Shown: in pieces, positions 5,818 to 12,359 of the stretch
How the letters are laid out: each line of letters begins with the position of its first letter
How positions within the stretch are numbered: position 1 is the first letter of the stretch
From: a virus
Virus record (IMG/VR): IMGVR_UViG_3300021960_000498
Span: 1 to 24,027 of that record
DNA length: 24,027 nucleotides
Reading direction: 5' to 3' (one strand)
Program-made: the position numbers and the translations under genes
The notes under the pieces: model-generated
The model's input: only the letters and a program-made list of their open reading frames with translations
What the model was told of the DNA's origin: nothing
Database searches by the model: none

Positions 5818-6016
5818 GAAACAACTTGAGATCTTTGATTTCATAATTGATCATATAAAAAAACATAGAGTACCACCAACTCTTAGAGAGATAGCTAAAC
5901 ATAAGAAGTGTGTACACAGTAATGTACATAGAATGTTAAGGCTGCTTGAGAGAGATGGTTACATTAAAGTTTACCCAGCGAGGCCAAGAGGAATTGAGGT
6001 ATTGAAAGATGGCTAA
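5798..6016 (+). CDS. LexA-like winged-HTH protein without protease domain
   Basis: The protein has 72 residues. It reproduces the LexA N-terminal DNA-binding domain: LTKKQLEIFDFIIDHIKK, then PPTLREIAKH, a recognition helix in VHSNVHRMLRLLERDGYI and a wing ending in ARPRGIEVL. The whole protein is this domain; the S24 autoprotease half of the about 200-residue LexA is missing, so it cannot be cleaved in the usual way. GGAGG lies 8 bases before the ATG, and the gene overlaps ERF by 20 bases. It could regulate phage promoters or compete at host SOS operators. The DNA-binding call is firm; the target is unknown. Confidence 0.8.
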   Translation: MTLMLTKKQLEIFDFIIDHIKKHRVPPTLREIAKHKKCVHSNVHRMLRLLERDGYIKVYPARPRGIEVLKDG

Positions 6017-6293
6017 GGTTTATAAATCTCGTTTCAGTAAATGGTTTGTAAAAGAATTGATTAAAGCATTTGATGGGGAGCATGATGTTGTTGTGGTTAC
6101 ATTTGATGAGCATGATGACAATGGAAATCCCCACCAAAAATTTTATTCAGCAGATGATATTGATTTAGAAGTCATGCATAAGACAGCTACAATTAATATC
6201 AGACCATACGAGGAATATTGGATTGAAAAACATAAAGACAAGATAGAAATAGAGTTGCTAAAAAAACCAGAAGAGAATACTACTGGTAATTAA
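6009..6293 (+). CDS. Unknown 94-residue early protein
   Basis: The protein starts MAKVYKSRFSKWFVKELIKA and continues with an acidic middle (HDVVVVTFDEHDDNGNP) and mixed strand/helix sequence to a Lys/Glu-rich end. The ATG overlaps the LexA-like gene by 8 bases and GAGG lies about 10 bases upstream. It has no membrane helix or signal peptide. Its stop shares a TAATG with the next gene. I do not recognise a family, and the position only says it belongs to the early operon. Confidence 0.7.
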   Translation: MAKVYKSRFSKWFVKELIKAFDGEHDVVVVTFDEHDDNGNPHQKFYSADDIDLEVMHKTATINIRPYEEYWIEKHKDKIEIELLKKPEENTTGN

Positions 6294-6514
6294 TGAAATT
6301 TATTTTGGCATATACACTCTGTTCAGCTATTACTGGGTTCTGTAATAATACTATGGTCTATCCAGTTGAGTATAAGAGTTGGTCAGAGTGTGCCATTGGT
6401 GGTGCCAATATAACAATCGAGCTCAATCAAAAATATTCAGAACAATTTTCTGAAAAAAAACTGTACCTAAATTACTTTTGTAATGAAGTTCCTATAGAAA
6501 AAACACCAGCTTAG
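6293..6514 (+). CDS. Small exported-type cysteine protein
   Basis: The protein has 73 residues. A hydrophobic start (MKFILAYTLCSAITGFC) looks like a signal peptide or short anchor, though it has only one early positive charge. Cysteines follow at SWSEC and in LYLNYFCNEV, so two could pair outside the cytoplasm. The start is fixed by TAATG overlap. The layout resembles the minus-strand gene at 8458-8679. It is the last gene of the plus operon. No known family or lipobox was recognised. Confidence 0.65.
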   Translation: MKFILAYTLCSAITGFCNNTMVYPVEYKSWSECAIGGANITIELNQKYSEQFSEKKLYLNYFCNEVPIEKTPA

Positions 6515-6596
6515 AGAACAAATAAAACACTTTCCGTTTAAATCCAATATAAAGCTCATACAGAGACTTTAATTATTTGATGACAGATGTATCGGA
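6515..6596. other. Convergent gap between early and late operons
   Basis: These 82 bases separate the ends of two oppositely transcribed operons. I find no GC-rich stem followed by a T run on either strand. The only inverted match, AATCC and GGATT, is separated by about 45 bases. Termination may be Rho-dependent or inefficient. Confidence 0.5.
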
Positions 6597-6905
6597 TTAA
6601 CCCTTTAACATAGCTCTATGGGCCTCTCTGATGGCCTTTTGAGACTGTTTATCAAAGACTTCTAATGGATATACATTTCTATCTCCATAGCCTGGATCTG
6701 GATCTAAAGAGTAGGATGAGAAGGTTCGGACATATTCCTTTCCGTTCTCTTCAAAGACATCATAGAGATATGCCTCAGTAATTATTGTAGCACATTTAAG
6801 TTTGTTAAATTCTGTATCACCTTCGAGTGTACTCAGACCTACAATATCAACCCAAGTTAATTTTAAGAAAAAATATTTTTGGTTATCGATAGTAACTGAT
6901 TTCAT
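6597..6905 (-). CDS. Unknown 102-residue late protein
   Basis: This is the last gene of the leftward late operon. The protein starts MKSVTIDNQKYFFLKLTWVD and is strand-rich, with a short DPDPGYGDRNVYP segment and a C-terminal helix (KQSQKAIREAHRAML). There is no signal peptide or membrane segment. The ATG overlaps the stop of the 38-codon gene as ATGA. Purine-rich AAGAAAAAG repeats encoding that gene's Lys tail are the only ribosome-binding candidate. Similar small proteins occur in marine phages, but I know no function. Confidence 0.7.
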   Translation of the reverse strand: MKSVTIDNQKYFFLKLTWVDIVGLSTLEGDTEFNKLKCATIITEAYLYDVFEENGKEYVRTFSSYSLDPDPGYGDRNVYPLEVFDKQSQKAIREAHRAMLKG

Positions 6906-7018
6906 TTCTTTTTCTTTTTCTTCTTACAGTTGGGCCAATCAAATGTTAAAACATCATCTACCTTTGCAAAGCAATCATCTATCCAGGCAAAGAATTTATA
7001 AATAAGTCTATCAATCAT
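6902..7018 (-). CDS. 38-codon protein with aromatic helix and Lys7 tail
   Basis: The sequence runs MIDRLIYKFFAWIDDCFAKV, then DDVLTFDWPNC, and ends in seven lysines. The first half is an amphipathic, aromatic helix; the tail is pure Lys. It is too short for most gene callers, but it joins both neighbours by ATGA overlaps, exactly filling the gap between the 46-codon gene and the 102-residue gene. AAGG lies 7 bases before the ATG. It may be a membrane-surface peptide in the lysis-region operon. Function is unknown. Confidence comes mainly from the gap-free junctions. Confidence 0.65.
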   Translation of the reverse strand: MIDRLIYKFFAWIDDCFAKVDDVLTFDWPNCKKKKKKK

Positions 7019-7155
7019 GGGCGACCTTGCCCTTTGTATCTTGATTTTTTAGACATTCTTTTCTCATCTTTATTTTTACTTTTCTTGTGAGCTCCTGGTC
7101 CCCTCTTCTTTGGTTTCTCTCTTGGTATAAAATGAGTAAACTTTTGTTTAGCCAT
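7015..7155 (-). CDS. 46-codon strongly basic protein
   Basis: The protein begins MAKQKFTHFIPREKPKKRGP and is rich in Lys and Arg throughout, ending in KGQGRP. There is no hydrophobic segment. It starts in a TAATG overlap with the phosphoesterase stop and ends in an ATGA overlap with the 38-codon gene. The composition suggests nucleic-acid or envelope binding and likely disorder. Short proteins of this look are familiar to me from marine phages, but no activity is known. Confidence 0.7.
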   Translation of the reverse strand: MAKQKFTHFIPREKPKKRGPGAHKKSKNKDEKRMSKKSRYKGQGRP

Positions 7156-7865
7156 TACACAATTTTACCGGTCCATCTTCCATGCTTGTCCATCTGCATT
7201 GCAAATAATTTTGGATGACCATCAATGATAGCTCCAGTACCAATAACAAATCTCATACGAAAGTTACGAGCATATTGGAAGGCGAGGCTGGACTGCTTTG
7301 TAAGACATCCACAAGACATGGACCATATTAAATTATCTGGATTAGAAAAATACTGAATGTTAAATTTAGAATGGAAGTGGCCCTGGACAATATTCTTTCC
7401 ATATTGCATAGCAAGTTTTAATCCATCTGCTGAAATTCCATGAGTTGCAAATACTTCGGATCCATCTGATATTTTAAAATTAATATCATCTACCCATTTC
7501 CACCCTTTACCAACTTCTAAAAATTCATTGTAATGTTTTAAGTAAGCTCTAGGCATTCCATGTTTCAGAGCTCTTCTATATATTAATGATGAGTGATTAG
7601 AGTGCAGCAATGTCATCTCTGGAAATATTTTTTCTAACTCATGTAACTTTTTTTTAGTAGCGATGAGCTCGTCTCCAGCCGACATAAGATCACTATCTGT
7701 ATCATGAAATGAGAGGGCATGGGCATCTGCCTCATCTCCCAGATTAAGTATAAACTCTGGTTTAATTTTTTTCTTTAATGCTTTTAAAAATTCAAATGCA
7801 TCTGGATGTTCCCAAGGACAATGCAAATCTGAGATCAGTAAAACTGATGAGTAACCTTTAGCCAT
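7155..7865 (-). CDS. Calcineurin-like metallophosphoesterase
   Basis: The protein has 236 residues. The metal-binding motifs are in the canonical order: D13-x-H15 in ISDLHCPW, G43-D44 in NLGDEAD, N90-H91 in HSNHSS, H142 in ATHG, and H163/H165 in QGHFHS. All ligand motifs are present, so an active two-metal phosphoesterase or nuclease is likely. The substrate is not evident. It overlaps the amidase gene by 8 bases and its stop overlaps the 46-codon gene, so it is expressed late with lysis functions. It has no signal peptide and is presumably cytoplasmic. Confidence 0.85.
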   Translation of the reverse strand: MAKGYSSVLLISDLHCPWEHPDAFEFLKALKKKIKPEFILNLGDEADAHALSFHDTDSDLMSAGDELIATKKKLHELEKIFPEMTLLHSNHSSLIYRRALKHGMPRAYLKHYNEFLEVGKGWKWVDDINFKISDGSEVFATHGISADGLKLAMQYGKNIVQGHFHSKFNIQYFSNPDNLIWSMSCGCLTKQSSLAFQYARNFRMRFVIGTGAIIDGHPKLFAMQMDKHGRWTGKIV

Positions 7866-8274
7866 AAAATTCGTCTTGTATCCATTGCTTTACATCGAAC
7901 CCAGGACAGTTTGGTTTATTAGGTTCAACATCACAATGGCCAATGATTTTTAAATCATCTCCATACATATCTTTAGTTGTATTGATTAGATTATGCAAGG
8001 TAATAAATTGTTGGTCAGTAAAGTTATCTCCTCTACCTACAAGACAGATCCCAACACTAGATCCATTAACTGCAACTGCGTGAGCTCCTTGCATTTCTAT
8101 TGGTCGACCAGGATCCAATGTACCATCTCTTCTTATTACCCAATGGTAACCGATGTCATCCCACCCTCGTTCTTTTGTGTGCCACTCTCTAATTTTTTCT
8201 GCACCAATATCCATATCTGCTGGTGTGTCTGCACAATGTATTACAACTGTATCTGTTTTATTTCTTTTAATCAT
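7858..8274 (-). CDS. N-acetylmuramoyl-L-alanine amidase (endolysin)
   Basis: The protein has 138 residues and is an Amidase_2/PGRP fold protein of T7-lysozyme size (151). Expected zinc ligands are H13 in VVIHCAD, H113 in IIGHCDV and C123 in NCPGFD. Y43 in IGYHWVI and K120 are candidate catalytic residues. Other family marks are WHTKERGWDDIGYHWVIRRDG in its front half (written here only to show order) and GAHAVAVN with SVGICLVG. It cleaves the glycan-peptide amide bond in the cell wall. It lacks a signal peptide, so it relies on the holin encoded upstream. The ATG overlaps the preceding stop (ATGA). Confidence 0.9.
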   Translation of the reverse strand: MIKRNKTDTVVIHCADTPADMDIGAEKIREWHTKERGWDDIGYHWVIRRDGTLDPGRPIEMQGAHAVAVNGSSVGICLVGRGDNFTDQQFITLHNLINTTKDMYGDDLKIIGHCDVEPNKPNCPGFDVKQWIQDEFYG

Positions 8275-8456
8275 TTTATTTCTAGTTCACTAACACCCTT
8301 AAAATACTTATAGTCAAATTCAACAACTCTGCAATCATGTTTTTTACGCATAGACTTTTGTTTGTTTTTAAATTCTATAGCTTTTTTTTCTGTCTCAAAT
8401 ATCATATTTGTAAATACTTTATAAAGATCGTTCTGTTTCCAGATCACACACCACAT
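8271..8456 (-). CDS. Unknown 61-residue protein in lysis operon
   Basis: The protein starts MWCVIWKQNDLYKVFTNMIF, followed by a Lys-rich helix (TEKKAIEFKNKQKSMRKKH) and a strand-like end (CRVVEFDYKYF). It reads as a small alpha/beta protein, with the first strand too short for a membrane anchor. It starts one base after the upstream stop codon and ends in an ATGA overlap with the amidase. I do not recognise a family. Confidence 0.7.
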   Translation of the reverse strand: MWCVIWKQNDLYKVFTNMIFETEKKAIEFKNKQKSMRKKHDCRVVEFDYKYFKGVSELEIK

Positions 8457-8457
8457 C

Positions 8458-8679
8458 TTACTCTGATATAATTTTATTTATTCTTGTTTTATTAAAATCA
8501 TCTGTATAAACTTCTGCCTCTACTACATCACAAGTATAATTATTATTATCATAACCATACCTTGTTATCTCTCTTTTTGTTTTAAGACAGTCTGAAATAT
8601 TTTTTTTGTAAGTATGTTCTATAACTTCACCACCCATCCAAAGGCATAAACTTACAACTATCTTAGTGACCATTACCAT
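8458..8679 (-). CDS. Small exported-type cysteine protein in lysis operon
   Basis: The protein has 73 residues with a hydrophobic start (MVMVTKIVVSLCLWMGG). It then has a helix with ISDCLKTKREITRYG and a second cysteine in NNYTCDVVEAEV. The layout (hydrophobic N-terminus with Cys, a helical Cys after an acidic/Ser residue, then an aromatic-x-C strand) matches the plus-strand gene at 6293-6514. ATGs at 8679 and 8673 are both possible, with a GGGA nearby. It overlaps the end of the coiled-coil membrane gene by 17 bases. It could be periplasmic; a spanin partner is conceivable but no lipobox is visible. Confidence 0.65.
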   Translation of the reverse strand: MVMVTKIVVSLCLWMGGEVIEHTYKKNISDCLKTKREITRYGYDNNNYTCDVVEAEVYTDDFNKTRINKIISE

Positions 8680-9043
8680 TCCCGTTACTAAATTTTATAT
8701 CTCTTGTTTGGTCTTTTAATTTCTCTACATCTTTTTTAAGTTTCTCTATTTCCTTTTCAAACATCTCAAGCATAACACCGGTGTGAATATTTTGATCTAA
8801 TAATTTTTGATGTTTATCTAATCGACCAGACATAAATTCTAATAATAAAAATTGTTCCTGGTCTATGGGTTTCTGAGCTGATGCCTCCAGGAGATCTTGC
8901 TGCTGTAGTTTGTCAGCAGTCTCTAATAAATTAAGTCTTTCAATAATGCCAAAGTAGGCCCAGACACCTATCGCTACGGCCCCGGCAATCGCAATTAAAT
9001 TTCTTATGGGTAAGGCTACCGATGTTTTGTCTGATAGTTTCAT
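8663..9043 (-). CDS. N-terminally anchored coiled-coil protein
   Basis: The protein has 126 residues. One membrane helix lies at about 13-34 (IRNLIAIAGAVAIGVWAYFG), followed by a helix rich in Leu/Gln/Glu and a clear heptad-like segment (MFEKEIEKLKKDVEKLKDQ). It ends in Asn-Gly repeats. An anchored periplasmic coiled coil next to holin and endolysin is the layout of an inner-membrane spanin, but there is no partner with a lipobox, so this remains a suggestion. It starts in an ATGA overlap with the 51-codon gene. Confidence 0.7.
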   Translation of the reverse strand: MKLSDKTSVALPIRNLIAIAGAVAIGVWAYFGIIERLNLLETADKLQQQDLLEASAQKPIDQEQFLLLEFMSGRLDKHQKLLDQNIHTGVMLEMFEKEIEKLKKDVEKLKDQTRDIKFSNGNGNGH

Positions 9044-9195
9044 ATACCCTGGAGCCTTGGATCTTTAGATGTAATATTCTTTTTAGCTTTGGGCCTAGCA
9101 ATACTGTCAAGACTTCTTTTACGAAGTTGTGCTTTTGCTGATGCCTCTTTTTTCTTTTCATCAATTTGTTTTTTTAGGTCCCATTTAAAATTCAT
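9040..9195 (-). CDS. 51-codon charged protein between holin and coiled-coil gene
   Basis: The sequence begins MNFKWDLKKQIDEKKKEASA, continues with a Lys/Arg-rich helix, and ends in SKDPRLQGI. It is highly charged with no membrane segment. Both ends overlap neighbours as ATGA: the start with the holin stop, and the stop with the next ATG. A longer frame in this region (8940-9164) breaks this arrangement and has no support. Function is unknown; it may help fold or time the membrane proteins on either side. Confidence 0.7.
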   Translation of the reverse strand: MNFKWDLKKQIDEKKKEASAKAQLRKRSLDSIARPKAKKNITSKDPRLQGI

Positions 9196-9602
9196 TTCTT
9201 ATCTATCTTCTTTAATTTCTCAAAAGATCTAGCTCCGGTTAATCCTAACAAGGCAAACAATGTAGTCATCAGTACATCGCTAGGCAAGGTAGGTAAGTTT
9301 ATTGGATTGTTTGTTATAGCTCCATACCAAGTAGTAATAGGTATGACTAAGAATTGAAAACCAAATGCCAGGACACAGATCCATGCAAGTGTGGGCCTCC
9401 ATAATCTCTGTACCCAGGATAACTTACCAGTAGCCTTTGCATCTTCTCTATTTATTTTTGCTTGTTCTTTGTCTACATCGACAAGAGCTTTTAATAATTC
9501 TTTTTCTAAATCTGCTTTGTGTTTTGCAATCTTGTTTTTATCTGGAACCAACTCAACAGCTTTGTTGAGAATAGGTAACAGAGCTGTCAATCCCTGGATC
9601 AT
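9192..9602 (-). CDS. GTA-type three-transmembrane holin
   Basis: The protein has 136 residues. Its landmark is the stretch around WVQRLWRPTLAWICVLAFGF (about 63-82), matching the 'holin of 3TMs, for gene-transfer release' family common in alphaproteobacterial phages and gene transfer agents. Hydrophobic segments lie at about 1-18, 70-92 and 108-124, with a charged coiled-coil stretch (about 20-60) after the first. It should form the inner-membrane lesion that releases the amidase. AGGAGA lies 5 bases before the ATG. It heads the tightly overlapped lysis gene run. Confidence 0.85.
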   Translation of the reverse strand: MIQGLTALLPILNKAVELVPDKNKIAKHKADLEKELLKALVDVDKEQAKINREDAKATGKLSWVQRLWRPTLAWICVLAFGFQFLVIPITTWYGAITNNPINLPTLPSDVLMTTLFALLGLTGARSFEKLKKIDKK

Positions 9603-9611
9603 TGTATTCTC

Positions 9612-9848
9612 CTAACTAAATTTTAATAATTTTAAAATACCAATAATAGCTGTAACTAAAGCACCTACATAGAAGATCACTCTAAGACCACCTTTACCCA
9701 TGGCTACTTGCTGCTTTAATTCTGTAATGTCTTTTGTATTTTGTTCTAAGTCTTTGTGTATGTGATTTAGTTTTTCATTAATATGCTGTAATGTAACTGA
9801 AGTTACAGTTGTTCTAGATGCTCGTTTTCTTTTAGTTACTTTAACCAT
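9612..9848 (-). CDS. Small coiled-coil protein with C-terminal membrane helix (XhlA-like layout)
   Basis: The protein has 78 residues. A basic N-terminus is followed by a coiled-coil helix (LQHINEKLNHIHKDLEQNTK, then DITELKQQVA) and one membrane helix (GLRVIFYVGALVTAIIGILK). This is the topology of haemolysin XhlA-type proteins, which assist holins. The link is by layout and position, not by a diagnostic motif. No Shine-Dalgarno is visible before the ATG, and an 18-base-spaced TTGTTT/TATAAA pair just upstream could give a nearly leaderless transcript. Confidence 0.6.
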   Translation of the reverse strand: MVKVTKRKRASRTTVTSVTLQHINEKLNHIHKDLEQNTKDITELKQQVAMGKGGLRVIFYVGALVTAIIGILKLLKFS

Positions 9849-9896
9849 TTTGTAATTTTATATTAGATTAAAAAAAATCGAAACAAGAACATTGTA

Positions 9897-10484
9897 TTAG
9901 TTGTAACCAAACCACCCTGTAATTATGTATTTTGTTTGAGTTTTTGATACTACACCTCTATGAGTAAAAGTCCAATCAGCAGGAAATATAACAGTTAATC
10001 CTTGTTCTGGTTTTATCTTTGTTTTTTGATAATAAAATTCTGTTTCTCCATCATCTTCTACATTGTTCAAATAAGTAGTAAAAACTAAATGCCTTTTAGC
10101 AGTAGGTAAATCTCTTTCAAAATGATATGCTTTAAATCCCTCATTTGGTAAATATTTTTGTATGTTAAATTCTGGGCATATAGACCAAGCATGATGTAAA
10201 TCGCTAGAATATTTATAAACATTTATATAAGCATCAACACAAGGTTTTAAATTTTCTGTTAAATATTTTTGTAACGCATCATTATTATTATTTACATTAC
10301 AAGTTAAATCTGTGGATGCTTTATAACTTTTATCTATTATAATTTTATTATTTCTATTTATTGATCCTTTGTGTGTCTTATCAATATTGTTTTCAAAATA
10401 TTCAATTAAATTTTTACAGTTGTTTTTATTAGTGTACAAACCATGTATAAAATTATTTTTTTTATTTATAGAGTGAGGTTTCAT
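9897..10484 (-). CDS. 2-oxoglutarate/Fe(II) oxygenase, prolyl-hydroxylase-like
   Basis: The protein has 195 residues. The double-stranded beta-helix motifs are H121-x-E123 in KAYHFERDL, the strand RHLVFTTYLNNVEDDGETEF, then GLTVIFPADW, the distal H175 in FTHRGV, and a basic residue for 2-oxoglutarate in QTKYIITGWF (K185). The usual HxD is HxE here, which some family members tolerate. The N-terminal 90 residues are very Asn/Lys-rich and the DNA is extremely AT-rich. It probably hydroxylates a protein or small substrate. ATGA overlap with the second oxygenase means co-translation. Confidence 0.8.
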   Translation of the reverse strand: MKPHSINKKNNFIHGLYTNKNNCKNLIEYFENNIDKTHKGSINRNNKIIIDKSYKASTDLTCNVNNNNDALQKYLTENLKPCVDAYINVYKYSSDLHHAWSICPEFNIQKYLPNEGFKAYHFERDLPTAKRHLVFTTYLNNVEDDGETEFYYQKTKIKPEQGLTVIFPADWTFTHRGVVSKTQTKYIITGWFGYN

Positions 10485-11017
10485 CTTACAGCAATATTCA
10501 AAACAATTCTTATATCAGTATCATTTTGAGATATACCTTGATGTTCATACTCATTAGGAAATATAAGTGCTTTGTTTTCTTGTGATTGATATTCTTTATC
10601 TTTAATTTTTGTAGCACCATTACAACTACTAAAATTTAATATTATAATTTTAATATCTGGTTTAGGGGTTTTTGATCCATCTGGATGAATATCTACTACA
10701 TCTTGATGAGGAGCATGAAATTTTCTTTTTCCCTTATTAGGGTTAAGATTTAATTTCATTCTTAATAATTCTTTGCATGGAATATGCTGTTGAATATTAT
10801 ATAGTATATGAGAAAATCTTTGGAAGTGTTCGCTATTCAATCCCTTATTATAATCCCACAATATATGAAAAAATTTAAAACTATCATCTAAAGGTTTTTT
10901 ATCCTCCCCAAAGACAGTAGAGTTAGTATAATACCAAGGAAAATTAGATGAATAGACTAAAGTTTTAAGTTCATCAAAGTAACCTTGAAGTAAAAAATTA
11001 TTTACTTCTTTAATCAA
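10481..11017 (-). CDS. Second 2-oxoglutarate/Fe(II) oxygenase
   Basis: The protein has 178 residues, not closely similar to its neighbour. Visible ligands are H104-x-D106 in HAPHQDVVDI, H159 in YEHQG, and R170 in DIRIVLNIA for 2-oxoglutarate. RMKLNLNP, IIILNFSSCNGAT and ENKALIFPN are the usual flanking strands. The start appears to be TTG at 11017 with a weak GAAAGAA upstream, 2 bases after the preceding stop; no ATG lies near. Its position directly after the fibre-related genes suggests modification of virion proteins or of a host target, which is inference. Confidence 0.8.
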   Translation of the reverse strand: MIKEVNNFLLQGYFDELKTLVYSSNFPWYYTNSTVFGEDKKPLDDSFKFFHILWDYNKGLNSEHFQRFSHILYNIQQHIPCKELLRMKLNLNPNKGKRKFHAPHQDVVDIHPDGSKTPKPDIKIIILNFSSCNGATKIKDKEYQSQENKALIFPNEYEHQGISQNDTDIRIVLNIAVR

Positions 11018-11019
11018 AA

Positions 11020-11346
11020 TTATTCTTTCGGAATATCAGTTTTTACTTGTTGTCTTGCAGTAACAATAGCATCCCACTCTGTACTATCTCCTGCCTCTTT
11101 TTTAAATAAAGCATCAAGTACATCTCCTAATTCTGCTACTTTACGATACTGATTTCTTCTTCTAACTTTATAATTTTTTAAAGTTGGTGCAGGGTTTGTA
11201 TCAGTAACAGTATTATCTGAATTTACTCTCCATCCTGCTTGAACATTATTATCTGAACAATCTTGCCAAGTACCCATATCTGGATGTACTTCAAATTCGT
11301 TCTCTGCTTTGTCTATAACTACATTGTTTTTAACTAATATTTTCAT
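11020..11346 (-). CDS. Fibre-associated protein, possible tail-fibre assembly factor
   Basis: The protein has 108 residues. The N-terminus (MKILVKNNVVIDKAENEFEV) and the GWRVNSDNTVTD segment are strand-rich; the C-terminal half (RRRNQYRKVAELGDVLDALF, later TARQQVKTDIPKE) matches the helical 'Y...GD.LDAL...W...VK..IPK' pattern of phage fibre assembly/XkdW-type proteins. It lies directly downstream of the adhesin gene with a TAATG overlap, the usual place for a fibre chaperone. The start at 11346 fits that coupling; a frame from 11370 lies inside the adhesin gene. Confidence 0.65.
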   Translation of the reverse strand: MKILVKNNVVIDKAENEFEVHPDMGTWQDCSDNNVQAGWRVNSDNTVTDTNPAPTLKNYKVRRRNQYRKVAELGDVLDALFKKEAGDSTEWDAIVTARQQVKTDIPKE

Positions 11347-12293
11347 TATGCATATTCCTCCACTACACAAATTCCATCAGCTCCATTTCCACCATTTGAT
11401 GCAGTTGATCCATCATCATCCCCAGATCCACCCCCAGATCCAAAAGCTGATCCTGCTCTACCAGTATCACTATTTCTACTAGCTTGTCCTAGACCACCTC
11501 CCCAAAATGAAACTCCACCACCAGAGCCTCCTGCCATATCGGTATTTACATCTCCACCTTGATAACCCTCTGAAGATCCACCAACAATACTTATATCTGC
11601 TCCAGTTGCTACAGCTAAAGTGGGTTGTCCTGTTCCAGAGGCATTAGTACCACCACTTCCTCCTGCTGCTGAAACATGAGTTCCAAAAGATGATGTTCCA
11701 CCACCACTTCCTGTTGATCCTCTTGATGTAGCTCCTGTTCCTCCAGATCCAACAGTTACAGCTACACTTGAGATTGCAGAAACATCAACTACTTTAATTC
11801 CAGTAGCTCCTGCGTGGCCACCACCTAGAGAATTATAGTTAGCATCTCCTGCTCCACCACCTCCTCCACCACCTGTAACAATGACTTTTACTTTAGTAAT
11901 ATTTGCAGGTTTTGTCCAAGTTCCACCTGTTGTAAAAACTTGCATAGATTGAAATCCACCTCCTGCTGCTGCCCAAACTGGGTTAGCACCAGAGCCTTGA
12001 GTTTTTAAAAAGTTTCCAGATGTTCCAGGAGCTAGTCGTGCAATAGCTGAACCATTGTTATAATAAATATCTCCTTGTACTGTTCCAGAGATACTAAATA
12101 AATCTGCATCAATTCCTTTGTCGGCCATCAATTCCCAGTAACTAGCATTAGGTGGAGTGTTACCAGTAGTTGCTGCTATACATACATAAGTAGATCCACC
12201 ACTCTCTACTACATCATCAACGACATAGGAAGTTGCACCATTGTATGCACCTTGCCATTTGAATTTTATTTTGCCTAAATCTATGGTTGCCAT
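11346..12293 (-). CDS. Glycine-rich tail adhesin with carbohydrate-binding-like N-terminus
   Basis: The protein has 315 residues. Residues about 12-57 (FKWQGAYNGATSYVVDDVVE and TPPNASYWELM) resemble a CBM5/12-type chitin-binding fold often found in tail proteins. A linker (about 58-115) follows. From about 120 on, FTTGGTWTKPANITKVKVIV leads into a very Gly/Ser-rich region with blocks such as TGGGGGGGAG, GSGGTGAT and GSGGGSGDDDG, resembling the polyglycine receptor-binding domain of T-even adhesins. It probably recognises the host surface at the fibre tip. AAGGAT precedes the ATG by 7 bases. The fold assignments are by pattern only. Confidence 0.75.
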   Translation of the reverse strand: MATIDLGKIKFKWQGAYNGATSYVVDDVVESGGSTYVCIAATTGNTPPNASYWELMADKGIDADLFSISGTVQGDIYYNNGSAIARLAPGTSGNFLKTQGSGANPVWAAAGGGFQSMQVFTTGGTWTKPANITKVKVIVTGGGGGGGAGDANYNSLGGGHAGATGIKVVDVSAISSVAVTVGSGGTGATSRGSTGSGGGTSSFGTHVSAAGGSGGTNASGTGQPTLAVATGADISIVGGSSEGYQGGDVNTDMAGGSGGGVSFWGGGLGQASRNSDTGRAGSAFGSGGGSGDDDGSTASNGGNGADGICVVEEYA

Positions 12294-12359
12294 AATTTTT
12301 ATCCTTATAAATTTATATAATTATTTGAATATACTTTTATCATAAACATTTAGAGTACA

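Noticed and set aside
7993-8313. 106-codon plus-strand open frame antisense to the amidase
   Set aside because: It lies opposite an amidase with all conserved motifs, has Cys/Ser/Ile-rich antisense composition and no ribosome binding site.
8940-9164. 74-codon minus-strand open frame
   Set aside because: It conflicts in frame with the 51-codon gene that overlaps both neighbours by ATGA, and it overlaps most of the membrane-protein start without a ribosome binding site.
12294-12359. Promoter or terminator between fibre and adhesin genes
   Set aside because: The 66 bases are AT-rich with several TATA-like strings but no paired -35 or GC stem. Only the AAGGAT ribosome site is convincing.
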